Part shown: in pieces, positions 37,749 to 46,402 of the stretch | Position numbering within the stretch: the stretch's first letter is position 1 | Layout of the letters: each line of letters opens with the position of its first letter | Source of the DNA: Thermogemmatispora tikiterensis | GTDB taxonomy: Bacteria > Chloroflexota > Ktedonobacteria > Ktedonobacterales > Ktedonobacteraceae | Reading direction: 5' to 3' | Length of the DNA stretch: 64,000 bases | Assembly: GCF_003268475.1 (NCBI RefSeq) | Contig: NZ_MCIF01000002.1 | Location: forward strand, 388,015 to 452,014 | Notes under the pieces: model-generated | Told to the model about the DNA's origin: nothing | The model's database searches: none | The model's input: only the letters and a program-made list of their open reading frames with translations | Program-made: the position numbers and the translations under genes

Positions 37749-38147
37749 GAAGGCTCCTTTCTGCTCGCTAGTCGTTCTGTCCCCTCAGTGGAGGAAGATC
37801 ATGCTACAGTGTCTTTCACTGCTGCTTCTAGTATAATGAATCAATGCGCTCACTGTCTGCCCCTACCTCTGCCTCTGGAAGAGCTATCTCCACCAGGTGT
37901 ATCCCCAAGGCTTCTTGTTCTGCGGTCGGGGATGCACTACGGGCCTTGGAGCTGGCAGTGTAGGCTACGACCTGTCCTGTCCTGTGGGAGTGGTGGAAAG
38001 CAGGGACTATCACGGGAGTAGGGGAAGCGGTAATGAGAACGAGTGGCTGCGAAGGTTGACCTGATTCGGGAAGTTGTAGCCATACCTCAAGATAGATATG
38101 ATATATGGTATCAAGAATTGAAAAAATATTTTTTGCTCCTTTGATAG
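37749..38147. other. intergenic between methyltransferase and CRISPR leader
   Basis: No gene is supported. The part nearest the leader (38090-38150) is AT-rich, as is the matching inner edge of leader 1. Confidence 0.35.
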
Positions 38148-38342
38148 GTTTATGCTTGTTGCTTCGAGGATCTCGGCTCCCGACTTTCCACGCAGCGATC
38201 CTCGAATGGCTTTTGACGCGCTCTGAGTGGCAAAGTGCCTGGCATCATTACCGCTTAAGAGCGGTCACTAGTGACCGATTTTTTGGGATCATCGAAAAAC
38301 CTTGACGGAAGCCGCTCCAGATGCTATCTTAAGGGGGGTGCC
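38148..38342 (+). promoter_or_regulatory. CRISPR array 2 leader (inverted copy of array 1 leader)
   Basis: Reverse-complement counterpart of 14833-15030, with the same ordered blocks: dyad CTTCGAGGATC...GATCCTCGAA, palindrome CGGTCACTAGTGACCG, TTTTTTGGGATCATCG and GCCGCTCCAGATGCTATCTT. It lies directly before the first repeat, as expected for a leader driving rightward transcription. Confidence 0.85.
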
Positions 38343-39333
38343 CTCAGAATCAGAGAAAGAGCCCGTTTGGGATTGAAACTCAATCCCTGAACGGGCTTCT
38401 CCCAGCTCGTAGGCCCCTCAGAATCAGAGAAAGAGCCCGTTTGGGATTGAAACTTGTCGAATTGCCCAGTGTCAACACCGGTACACTACTCAGAATCAGA
38501 GAAAGAGCCCGTTTGGGATTGAAACTGGAGGGTGGGGGGGTGGTTAGTTGTCGAGCAGTTCCTCAGAATCAGAGAAAGAGCCCGTTTGGGATTGAAACCT
38601 GAAGGAGGGGGCATTTCATCGTCTGGCCGGCATTTTGCTCAGAATCAGAGAAAGAGCCCGTTTGGGATTGAAACTTCTCAATCAGCTGTCGGTACTTGAG
38701 CACCTCTTGACTCAGAATCAGAGAAAGAGCCCGTTTGGGATTGAAACCCCTGCGGAGACGCCCTGTCTGCTCGTAGTTGTGAACTCAGAATCAGAGAAAG
38801 AGCCCGTTTGGGATTGAAACTTTTTTTTGCGCCTGCCCCCCCAAGGGGGGCAGGAACCTCAGAATCAGAGAAAGAGCCCGTTTGGGATTGAAACCGTATA
38901 TGAGGATGGAGTAGCGTATATGAGGAAAACTCAGAATCAGAGAAAGAGCCCGTTTGGGATTGAAACTCGACCCACTGTTGTCCGGGCCGGCAGAGCACGA
39001 CCCTTCTCAGAATCAGAGAAAGAGCCCGTTTGGGATTGAAACTGCATGCCGTCTATGACGGCGTGCACGCTCTTTTTTCTCAGAATCAGAGAAAGAGCCC
39101 GTTTGGGATTGAAACCAGGAGCAGAGGATGACCCGCGCCCCCGCCGCAAGAGCCGCTCAGAATCAGAGAAAGAGCCCGTTTGGGATTGAAACGCATGGCT
39201 GGCAGAGCGACATGACATGGTCAGATCGGCTCAGAATCAGAGAAAGAGCCCGTTTGGGATTGAAACAAACTGTGTCAACAGCCAGCCCCAGCGGCGCTCA
39301 GAATCAGAGAAGGAGCCCGTTATTGAGGGCAAC
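38343..39333 (+). CRISPR. CRISPR array 2: 14 repeats, 13 spacers
   Basis: Repeats of 37 bp start at 38343, 38417, 38489, 38562, 38638, 38711, 38784, 38858, 38930, 39006, 39079, 39156, 39230 and 39297. Each begins CTCAGAATCAGAGAAAGAGC and ends CCGTTTGGGATTGAAAC; the last (39297-39333) is degenerate (GGAGCCCGTTATTGAGGGCA), marking the old end. Spacers are 35-40 nt. In crRNA sense the repeat is related to that of array 1 (shared GCCCGT.TGGGATTGAAAC and GAATCAG), so the two loci probably use the same Cas machinery, which is not in this window. Two spacers carry internal repeats: a G/C hairpin at 38829-38853 and a doubled GTATATGAGGA at 38895-38929. Confidence 0.97.
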
Positions 39334-39704
39334 ACAAGGATTCTCAGGCTCAGAAAGAGGAGGCAGGCCCGTCTGGGTCTGGGGCTGAGATCAACAGAAA
39401 CAGAAAGAGGAAGCTGCGTGCCAGATTGAAGAGGGGAAGCACCAGCAGAGCAGAGCAGACCTTGAATAGCGCGCACAGACTGAGCACCTCACTCACTCGT
39501 GGCCTGGCCTCATTCTGGCAGCTGCTCTGCTCGTCTACGGCCTGCATGGATGTACGGAAGTGCCGTTGATTCCCTGCATACCTCAGCTCGGCCCGGCTGG
39601 TCGCAAAGGCCCACTCGCCGTGCTCATCTGCACCCCATCGGGGTCAGCTCCTGCTCCAGGAAGCCCAGGGGCATGAGCAGATTAGCCGGAACCACGACGA
39701 GCAG
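39334..39704 (+). other. intergenic with possible decayed CRISPR repeats
   Basis: Right of the last repeat, 39348-39385 (GGCTCAGAAAGAGGAGGCAG..., then CCCGTCTGGG) and 39393-39431 (CAGAAACAGAAAGAGGAAGC..., ending AGATTGAA) resemble eroded copies of the array 2 repeat at short spacing. No gene is supported here. Confidence 0.3.
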
Positions 39705-40823
39705 CTATTTCAGCTCTCCCCCGGCCTCAAGAGAGGTAATAGTGACCGTGCTGCCGGAGCTGGTCACCTCGATAAGATAATAAGGATCTGCTGGATCAAA
39801 GCCAGCACTGGATAACCTCAGCTTGTTACCCATATAAGTTTGACCGTCGAAGGCCCAGGCGGACCCCCAGCCTTTGAGATGCGCTTGTGCAGCAACACCT
39901 GCAGGTCGTTGCACGACAATCTCTGATCCTCCCCCGCTGATCCGTATGGGAACCACTCCAGAGGGCACGGGAAGCTGTAGCAGGATTTGACTGCCTACTC
40001 CCCTGACCTCGAAAGAAGCAAGATTGAGGCCGCTCAGGTCGGCAAAGACATCTGATCCCCCGCTCTGGACGACGATTTGCCACGGAATGGAGCCGTTCAG
40101 AGTAATCTCTGCCTGACGCTGATCTCCCGTCAAAAGCAGGAACTGTCGAGGATAGCGGATAGTGACTACTCCACCTTGGACGGTCACATTGGGAACCGCT
40201 CCCTTGAAACGCGCCTGGTAGAGTTCGGCCATTTCTGAGCTCGTCCGTAAGACCAGCCGGATGCCAGCAGAGAGAAAAACCAGTCGGCCCTGCGGGAGAT
40301 CATCCAGGGGAGCGGAGAAAATACTTCTCTCTTCTGGCAAGGCCGTTTCTTGCAGCTGGAGCAGCTGCTGGCGCGAAAGCGTGTTGCTGCGCTGGAGAAA
40401 GGCTAAGAGAAAGGCAAGTTGTTCCTCATTATAGCTCGATATCACCTCGTCCCACGTCTCCTCAAGAGCAGCCAGCATCGCGCGAACCTTGCGCAGCTCC
40501 TCCTTGCCTGCGGTGAGCCGGACAATGACCCTGCGACCATCGCTCTTGTCTCGCTCCCGATACACCAGCCCAGATGCCTCCAGACGGTTGAGCACCTTGG
40601 CAATGGCCCCGCTGATCATTCCCATCAATTCGGCGAGCTGACCAGCAGAAACTTCACCGGCCAGATCGAGCAGGTCCAGAACCTGGATGTCTGTGTCAGC
40701 CGCCAGGCCCGCCTGGGTCGCTGCTACACGGAAGAAGGCAGCGCCAAAACTGTTACTCTTCCTCAATTCACGCTTGATGGCTGCCAGCATCTCCGCGCGG
40801 TTTTCCTGAGTGTCACTTGACAC
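39705..40823 (-). CDS. MarR-type regulator fused to a C-terminal beta-helix domain
   Basis: A 372-aa protein. Residues about 30-150 form a MarR winged helix (DIQVLDLLDLAGEVSAGQLA, then ELMGMISGAIAKVLNRLEAS and the wing RERDKSDGRRVIVRLT). Residues about 190-372 are a repetitive beta-strand region (FKGAVPNVTVQGGVVTIRYP, GSIPWQIVVQSGGSDVFADL, VVPIRISGGGSEIVVQ) resembling the DUF4097/LiaF-C-like beta-helix found in envelope-stress proteins. There is no membrane segment, so both parts should be cytoplasmic. It is divergent from a DrrAB-like exporter, which it probably represses. Start is a GTG at 40823 with AGAGGAAGAG upstream. Confidence 0.85.
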   Translation of the reverse strand: MSSDTQENRAEMLAAIKRELRKSNSFGAAFFRVAATQAGLAADTDIQVLDLLDLAGEVSAGQLAELMGMISGAIAKVLNRLEASGLVYRERDKSDGRRVIVRLTAGKEELRKVRAMLAALEETWDEVISSYNEEQLAFLLAFLQRSNTLSRQQLLQLQETALPEERSIFSAPLDDLPQGRLVFLSAGIRLVLRTSSEMAELYQARFKGAVPNVTVQGGVVTIRYPRQFLLLTGDQRQAEITLNGSIPWQIVVQSGGSDVFADLSGLNLASFEVRGVGSQILLQLPVPSGVVPIRISGGGSEIVVQRPAGVAAQAHLKGWGSAWAFDGQTYMGNKLRLSSAGFDPADPYYLIEVTSSGSTVTITSLEAGGELK

Positions 40824-40854
40824 GGTCTCTTCCTCTGTGGTACCTTCTATTTGT

Positions 40855-40893
40855 GTGACTCAGTCACTTAAATGAATTTTTCTTTAGTGACTA
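40855..40893. promoter_or_regulatory. candidate MarR operator
   Basis: GTGACTCAGTCAC (40855-40867) is an inverted repeat with 6-bp arms, and TAGTGACTA (40885-40893) repeats the AGTGACT half-site. Both lie in the divergent intergenic region between the MarR fusion gene and the ABC exporter, the expected place for autoregulation. Confidence 0.55.
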
Positions 40894-41131
40894 GAGAATA
40901 AAAATGGCGGAGTGAGTGGTGACCCAATCAGTAAATGAGTATACCATAGGAAGGTCTCGCCTGTCATGGTCATGCTGGAGCTGGAAACCACCCTGCAGGA
41001 TGCACCGTCCCAACCGTCTTATCGCGGCTGGGGGGCTATCCCGGCCCTGACTGGGCCTGGCGACTGGACCACCTGGGTCCGGTGCTTGTCTAAAGTGTGA
41101 AAAGTAATCAACCTGACGTAGGAGGCATCTG

Positions 41132-41893
41132 ATGCCAGACATGGCAATTCAAGTCAGAGATTTGCACAAATCATACCGACAGCTCAAAGTCCTGCAAGGC
41201 GTCGAGTTCGCCGTCGAGCAGGGCCGCATCTTCGCCCTGCTTGGCCCTAATGGAGCGGGGAAGACGACGCTCATCAAGATCCTCAGCACCCTCCTCAAGC
41301 CAGACAGTGGCACAGCCCTCGTCAATGGCTTTGATGTGATCGCCCAGGCTGCCCGGGTCAGGCACTCCATCAGTCTCACGGGCCAGTTTGCGGCTGTAGA
41401 TGAGCTATTGACCGGACGTGAAAACCTCATTATGATCGCCCAACTTCGACACCTCAAACAGCCGCGTCGGGTAGCTGATGAGCTACTGGAGCGCTTCGGC
41501 CTGACCGAAGCCGCCAATCGTCGCGTCTCGGCCTATTCGGGAGGAATGCGTCGCCGGCTGGACCTGGCCATGAGCCTGGTAGGAACCCCGCCGATCATAT
41601 TCCTTGACGAGCCAACTACCGGGCTTGATCCCGAAGGACGCCTGGAGGTCTGGAAAGTGGTCAAGGAGCTGGCTCAAGGAGGAAGAACGATCTTCTTGAC
41701 GACGCAGTACCTGGATGAGGCGGAGCAGCTCGCCGATCGCATTGCCATTCTCCATCAGGGCCGCATCATCGCCAGTGGAACCCTGCAGGAGCTAAAAAAG
41801 CTCTTTCCCCCGGCCCGCGTGGAGTATGTGGAAAAACAGCCGACCCTGGAAGAGATTTTCCTCGCCATCATTGGTCAAAAGGAGGTCTGCTAA
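41132..41893 (+). CDS. DrrA-like ABC exporter ATPase
   Basis: A 253-aa multidrug-type ATPase with Walker A GPNGAGKTT, signature YSGGMRRRL, Walker B IIFLDEPTTGLDP and H-loop TTQYLDEAEQLAD. ILSTLLKPDSGTALVNGFDV and SLTGQFAAVDELLTGRENL are typical of the daunorubicin-resistance subgroup. It ends directly against the permease gene (TAAATG). ATG 41132 follows TAGGAGG. It probably exports a hydrophobic compound under control of the divergent MarR protein; a role in thiopeptide resistance is possible but not shown. Confidence 0.9.
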   Translation: MPDMAIQVRDLHKSYRQLKVLQGVEFAVEQGRIFALLGPNGAGKTTLIKILSTLLKPDSGTALVNGFDVIAQAARVRHSISLTGQFAAVDELLTGRENLIMIAQLRHLKQPRRVADELLERFGLTEAANRRVSAYSGGMRRRLDLAMSLVGTPPIIFLDEPTTGLDPEGRLEVWKVVKELAQGGRTIFLTTQYLDEAEQLADRIAILHQGRIIASGTLQELKKLFPPARVEYVEKQPTLEEIFLAIIGQKEVC

Positions 41894-42664
41894 ATGGCAA
41901 CCCTGCAGCGCTACTTTTTCAGCGACCTGGGCGTGATGCTTGGTCGTTCGCTACGACACATTTTCCGCAGTATGGACACCATTATCACCGCTACCATCAC
42001 GCCTATCGGTCTTATGTTGCTGTTCGTGTACGTGTTTGGGGGCGCGATCCAGAGCGGCACGGCCAATTATGTTAATTACGTGTTGCCCGGGATCTTCCTG
42101 GTCGCCATCGCCAGCGGGACCTCCTATACCTCCCTGCGTCTGTTTACCGATGTGCAACGAGGGATCATGGATCGCTTCCGCTCTATGCCAATTGCCCCCT
42201 CCACTCTTCTGTGGGGCCATGTGCTGGCTTCGCTGGTCTTCAACGGGATTTCGCTGCTGATCATCGTCCTCGTCGCTTTGCTGATGGGGTTTCGCTCAGC
42301 GGCGGGTATCCTGCCCTGGTTGGCCATCGTCGGTCTCCTGGCCCTGGTGACGCTGACATTAACCTGGGTAGCTGTCATCCCTGGGTTGACCGCTCGCTCG
42401 ATCGACGGTGCTGCCGTCTTTGCCTACCCGCTCATCTTTCTCCCCTTTATCAGCTCGGCCTTCGTGCCCACCCGCTCGATGCCGCCAGTCGTGCGCGCCT
42501 TCGCCGAGCACCAGCCAGTGACGGCAATCGTGAATACGATCCGGGCCTTATTGGCGGGCGAGCCGGTCTCTCAGGAGATCTGGATAGCGCTCGCCTGGTG
42601 TCTGGGAATTCTGCTGCTGGCTTTCTTCTTCGCCAGGATGGCCTATAAAAAGCGTACAGCATAG
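41894..42664 (+). CDS. DrrB-like ABC exporter permease
   Basis: A 256-aa ABC-2 permease with six hydrophobic segments, the first near TITPIGLMLLFVYVFGGAI. The conserved loop is DVQRGIMDRFRSMPIAPSTL and a late segment is AVFAYPLIFLPFISSAFVP, all typical of the DrrB/NodJ group. It starts immediately after the ATPase stop and shares its transcript. Confidence 0.9.
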   Translation: MATLQRYFFSDLGVMLGRSLRHIFRSMDTIITATITPIGLMLLFVYVFGGAIQSGTANYVNYVLPGIFLVAIASGTSYTSLRLFTDVQRGIMDRFRSMPIAPSTLLWGHVLASLVFNGISLLIIVLVALLMGFRSAAGILPWLAIVGLLALVTLTLTWVAVIPGLTARSIDGAAVFAYPLIFLPFISSAFVPTRSMPPVVRAFAEHQPVTAIVNTIRALLAGEPVSQEIWIALAWCLGILLLAFFFARMAYKKRTA

Positions 42665-43043
42665 ACCACTGACGTTTAGTTGTCCTGAATGCAGCTCATC
42701 ATGATGGAGAGATCTGGCATCTCGAACGAACCTTTGCCGCGCCGCTTTTCGTTCACTGCATCCTGGTAAGAATCTTCCAGCAGCCTTAGCGCGACAGGCT
42801 GCGTAGAGGCCTCCAGGGAGAAGAGGAACCCTGTGACTGACTCATGGCCAGCTCATGGTGAGAGAGCAGTATCTCAACCCCTCCCTCGCCCTCGCTCACC
42901 TGGAGGCAACCTCAGAGGGAGCCGTCTCACCGGCGCCTCCTCCCCAGCGCATCGAGACCGAGGTATTGATCAGACCAGTAATGATCATCACAGGTCGGGT
43001 GTAGGCCAGACTCGGACGCTGCCTGCCGAAAGCGAAAGACTCC
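42665..43043. other. intergenic
   Basis: No gene is supported between the exporter and the merA promoter; in particular no MerR or ArsR coding frame is visible. Confidence 0.35.
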
Positions 43044-43096
43044 TTGACAGGGCGGATCGCGTGCTCTATGATTCACATATCAGTATAAACGGATAT
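43044..43096 (+). promoter_or_regulatory. merA promoter with downstream dyad
   Basis: TTGACA (43044-43049), 17-bp spacer, TATGAT (43067-43072), a near-consensus promoter. ATATC-N10-GATAT (43077-43096) overlaps the expected start point and could be a repressor operator. The spacer length is that of an ordinary sigma-70 promoter, not the 19-20 bp usual for MerR-activated promoters. Confidence 0.65.
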
Positions 43097-43356
43097 ATTA
43101 GTATCTTAAATAGCTGATTCGAGGCAAGTGCCAGCGAGTCTGCCTGACGGGCAGAGGTGCCTTTCTGAGAGGCAGGTCATGAGCACCAGGTGAGGCCCAC
43201 CGAGGCAAGACCAGGCTCCCTCAATGGCAGGGGAATGGGGACGGTGTTGGTTACTGGCCGGGCCGCTTTGATTTCCCTGCTGCTGACCCCTGGGCTTGCA
43301 GCCCTGGCCTCTCTCGCCCTGACAGAAGTCACGAACGGAAAGGAAGTACCCGAGCA

Positions 43357-44817
43357 ATGTCGATCGTCGCAGAGCCTGATCTCTTGATTCTGGGCAGCGG
43401 CTCGACCGCCTTCGCCGCGGCCCTGCACGCCGCTGACCTGGGCAAAACCGCCCTGCTCACCGAGGAGCGCACCATCGGCGGGACCTGTGCCAATCGGGGC
43501 TGTCTGCCCTCCAAGAATCTCATCGAGGCGGCGCGCCTGGTCTACGAAGCAGCCCACCCGCGCTATCCGGGCCTGACCCCTTTGCACATGCCGGCCAACT
43601 GGGCTGAGCTGCTGCAGCAGAAGGATGCTCTGGTCCAGACCTATCGCTGGGAGCGCTACGAGCGCCTGCTGCGCGAGATTCCGGGGCTGGCCCTCGTAGC
43701 GGGGCGGGCGCAGCTGCGCTCGCCGCACGAGGTGGTGGTGACCGGTCCCGACGGGACGCGACACCTGCGCGGTCAGCAGCTCCTGATCGCCACCGGCTCG
43801 CGTCCGATCATTCCGGCGCTGCCCGGGTTAGAGCAAGTTCCTTTCCTGACCAGCGATCTGCTCAGCAGCGCCGATGATCCCTGGCGAACCTCCCTGCGCC
43901 AGCAGCCGCGCTCGTTGCTGATTCTGGGTGGGGGGGCCATTGCTCTGGAGCTGGGCCAGCTCTTCGCCCGGCTCGGGACGCGCGTGACTCTGCTGATACG
44001 CGGCTCGCAGCTGCTACCCGGAGTGGAGCCGGAGCTAGCACAGACGCTGGCGGAGCTGCTGCAGGCGGAAGGGCTGCGGCTGCTGACCGGGGTCCAGGTG
44101 CAGGCAGTTGCGCCAGGCAGCAGCGGCGTTGCGGTCACGCTGCTGCAGGCAGGACGAACAGAGACGCTGGAGGCCGAGCAGCTACTGGTAGCAACGGGAC
44201 GGCGTCCCAATACCGACGGGCTAGGACTGGAACGCGCTGGGGTGGCCCTGGAGGCGGACGGGGCGGTGCGGGTCGACCGCACGCTGCGCACGAGCGTCGC
44301 CCACATCTGGGCGGCTGGCGATGTCATCGGCACGGCCTGGGGCAACCAGTTCGCCACGCCTGTCGGGGCCGCTGATGGCAAGCTGGCGGCCCACAATGCC
44401 CTCTCCGGGGAGCCACCGCGCGCCGTTGACCATCGGGTGATCCCGCGCTGTATCTTTACCGATCCCCCGCTGGCGATGGTGGGTCTCACCGATGCCCAGG
44501 CGCAAGCGGAGGGGCTGGCCTGTGCCTGTCGCGTGCTGCCGCTGAGCCTGGTGCCGCGAGCGGGGGCGATCCATCGGAGGCAGGGCCTGGTCAAGATGGT
44601 GATAGAGCGGAGCAGCCGGCGCGTGCTGGGGGTGTCGCTGCTCGGGGAGAGTGCCGGCGAGGTGATCCACGAGGCGGCGATGGCCCTGCGCTTCGGGGCC
44701 AGGCTGGAGGATTTCACCGAGTTGGTCCATGTCTATCCGACGATGGCGGAGGCGCTCAAGCTGGTGGCGCTCTCCTTCTCACGAGACGTCCGCCTGCTCA
44801 GTTGTTGCGCCAGCTAA
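43357..44817 (+). CDS. merA: mercuric reductase-like flavoprotein disulfide oxidoreductase
   Basis: A 486-aa FAD/NAD(P)H enzyme that should reduce Hg(II) to Hg(0). The FAD-binding GSGSTAFAAALHAADLG is near the N-terminus, the redox pair is Cys44/Cys49 (GGTCANRGCLPSKN), and the NAD(P)H-binding GGGAIALELGQLFARLG and the second FAD motif HIWAAGDV follow. The C-terminal dimerisation domain ends HVYPTMAEALKLVALSFSRD...LLSCCAS; the terminal Cys483-Cys484 pair is the mercury-relay motif of MerA. It is the short form without the N-terminal heavy-metal-binding domain. ATG 43357 follows AAAGGAAG. No merT/P/R gene is next to it. Confidence 0.88.
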   Translation: MSIVAEPDLLILGSGSTAFAAALHAADLGKTALLTEERTIGGTCANRGCLPSKNLIEAARLVYEAAHPRYPGLTPLHMPANWAELLQQKDALVQTYRWERYERLLREIPGLALVAGRAQLRSPHEVVVTGPDGTRHLRGQQLLIATGSRPIIPALPGLEQVPFLTSDLLSSADDPWRTSLRQQPRSLLILGGGAIALELGQLFARLGTRVTLLIRGSQLLPGVEPELAQTLAELLQAEGLRLLTGVQVQAVAPGSSGVAVTLLQAGRTETLEAEQLLVATGRRPNTDGLGLERAGVALEADGAVRVDRTLRTSVAHIWAAGDVIGTAWGNQFATPVGAADGKLAAHNALSGEPPRAVDHRVIPRCIFTDPPLAMVGLTDAQAQAEGLACACRVLPLSLVPRAGAIHRRQGLVKMVIERSSRRVLGVSLLGESAGEVIHEAAMALRFGARLEDFTELVHVYPTMAEALKLVALSFSRDVRLLSCCAS

Positions 44818-45065
44818 GCTGAACTGGGAAGGGCTGGATGCTGCTCCGGCCTTGTCTCCTCCTGTGAGCCACTGGACTGCTTCAGGCGCAGCGGTCAGGG
44901 CAGGACCAGCGTGAGGCGATCGCTGGCAATCATTTGCCATTGGGGCACAGCGCTGGGGGCATCCAGCAGCCTCGACGTGGTGGAGAGAGGGTTGCTGCTG
45001 GGCTGGATGGCTAGCCCTGGGTGGGGGCGGGTGAATAAGGGTCTCTCCTCCCCTCCCCTCTCCTC

Positions 45066-45857
45066 TCATGAGCTGGGATGGCTGGTCGCCGTAGGTCTGG
45101 GGCGTGCCTTCTCGCACCTGTCAGATCGCTGCTCGCCACCCTCTGCGGTTCGCCCCTCGGGTTCGGGCTGGCTCTCCCCAGAGACGGGGGTCCACTTGAC
45201 CCCAATGATCTCCGGCTCCAGGCTTAAGCGCAGACTCAGCCTTTCCAGGAGCCGGTCATTCTTCGCCGCGAGGTAGAGCCTTGCTTGTAGCGTCACCAGA
45301 TCTGGCCCAGGGCCATCTTGACTCTGGAACGCTTGTAGCAGCACTGGCTCGGATTGCACAGTGTGCCACAGAATGGCCCGCACCTGGTGGGCCATGCGCT
45401 CAGCAGCGAGCACCTGGAGCAGGTAGCAAGCTCCCCGCTTTTCTGTGGAGTGTCGGGTCCAGCGGTCAATCATTTGCCCGACCGGTCGCAGGGTCAAGTG
45501 AGTTCCTACGATCAGTAGCGTGCTCAGCGCTGCCAGGGCAAACTGACCTGTCGCTGCGAGGACCCCCGTAGCTGCTACACACCACAGTGTTCCCGCTGTG
45601 TTCAGACCACGAACTGCCAGGCCGTCTCGCAAGATGACTCCTGCACAGAGAAAGCCAACTCCCGATACCACCTGAGCCGCCAGCCGATTGCCTCCAGGGA
45701 GCTGCGTAGAAGCTAAGACAAACAGCGCCGAACCTGTCGCAACCAGCGCACTGGTGCGCAATCCTGCCGCCCGTTGCCGGTATTGACGCTCCAGGCCAAT
45801 TACCAGGCCGCAGAGCAGCGCGCTGAGCAACCGAACCAGAAACGGTCCCATCCCCAT
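45066..45857 (-). CDS. MgtC/SapB family membrane protein
   Basis: A 263-aa protein. The first 135 residues hold about four helices with family sequences LLCGLVIGLERQYRQRAAGL, RTSALVATGSALFVL and VVSGVGFLCAGVILRDG. A soluble ACT-like C-terminal domain and a hydrophilic Pro/Glu-rich tail follow. MgtC proteins are linked to growth under low Mg2+ and modulation of the ATP synthase. ATG 45857 follows GAGGAA, which lies inside a hairpin. A 230-nt structured leader and promoter precede it. It converges on merA. Confidence 0.85.
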   Translation of the reverse strand: MGMGPFLVRLLSALLCGLVIGLERQYRQRAAGLRTSALVATGSALFVLASTQLPGGNRLAAQVVSGVGFLCAGVILRDGLAVRGLNTAGTLWCVAATGVLAATGQFALAALSTLLIVGTHLTLRPVGQMIDRWTRHSTEKRGACYLLQVLAAERMAHQVRAILWHTVQSEPVLLQAFQSQDGPGPDLVTLQARLYLAAKNDRLLERLSLRLSLEPEIIGVKWTPVSGESQPEPEGRTAEGGEQRSDRCEKARPRPTATSHPSS

Positions 45858-45861
45858 ACTA

Positions 45862-46047
45862 TTCCTCGTTTCAACGGAAATGAAGAGAAGAGGCCATGAT
45901 ATCTCTATCTATCGACCTGTGCCCCTTATCACTACAACAGGATTGCCACGAGAGAGCCGGTGCGCCAGTACAAACACCCTGGCTCAGTCTCTAGCCTGGT
46001 TGCTGCCCGCTCTCCTGCTCTCAGCAATGAGATAGAAGCATCCTGTT
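45862..46047 (-). ncRNA. structured 5' leader of the mgtC-family gene (candidate riboswitch)
   Basis: On the minus strand an outer stem AACAGGAT (46047-46040) / ATCCTGTT (45943-45936) encloses a hairpin TCTCA-TTGC-TGAGA (46032-46019). It also encloses an inner stem GGAGAGC (46015-46009) / GCTCTCT (45957-45951) and a further GGCT/AGCC stem (45996-45981). Downstream, TTCC (45879-45876) pairs with GGAA (45865-45862) so that the Shine-Dalgarno GAGGAA can be hidden. It does not look like the M-box consensus I remember. Ligand and mechanism are unknown; Mg2+ or another metal is the natural guess from the gene. Confidence 0.5.
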
Positions 46048-46094
46048 AAATTGGAGGTGTGAAAAGAAAGAAATCATCATACGGCTATTGAGCA

Positions 46095-46123
46095 AGTATA
46101 GTCCAGAGATAGACAAAGGTCAA
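46095..46123 (-). promoter_or_regulatory. promoter of the mgtC leader transcript
   Basis: Minus strand TTGACC (46123-46118), 17-bp spacer, TATACT (46100-46095). The start point near 46088 puts the whole structured element in the 5' UTR. The remaining stretch 46124-46402 shows no gene. Confidence 0.65.
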
Positions 46124-46402
46124 GCAAATAGGCGATCTTCATCATAAGAGCGCTGCTTTTGCCTGCGTGCGCGTGATCTGGCGCGTGGGTTAAGAAGGAA
46201 GGAAGAAGAAGGGGAACAAGCTAAGCCAGTCCTCGTTAGAGGAGAGATCGCTGGTGTCAGCAATGTGGGAGGGAGTGCCAGGCGAGGCGCTTCCTGCCCT
46301 CCTGTGACGAAAGGGGAGGAAAAGGCACGGCTAAGCAGCAGTCCCACTGCTTGGAGTTCGTGCCTCTTCCTCCTTCGAGGGGAAAGCCAGGGGAAGGATT
46401 TC

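Noticed and set aside
38821..38857. Array 2 spacer with a poly-T run and a G/C hairpin read as a terminator
   Set aside because: The T-run precedes the hairpin, the wrong order for a plus-strand terminator, and the minus strand gives poly-A after it; it is simply a spacer of odd composition.
13947..39296. Possible cas genes between or beside the arrays
   Set aside because: All sizeable frames between 15.7 and 37.7 kb belong to the RiPP cluster or methyltransferases; none shows Cas1, Cas2, Cas3, Cas6 or Cas10-type motifs.
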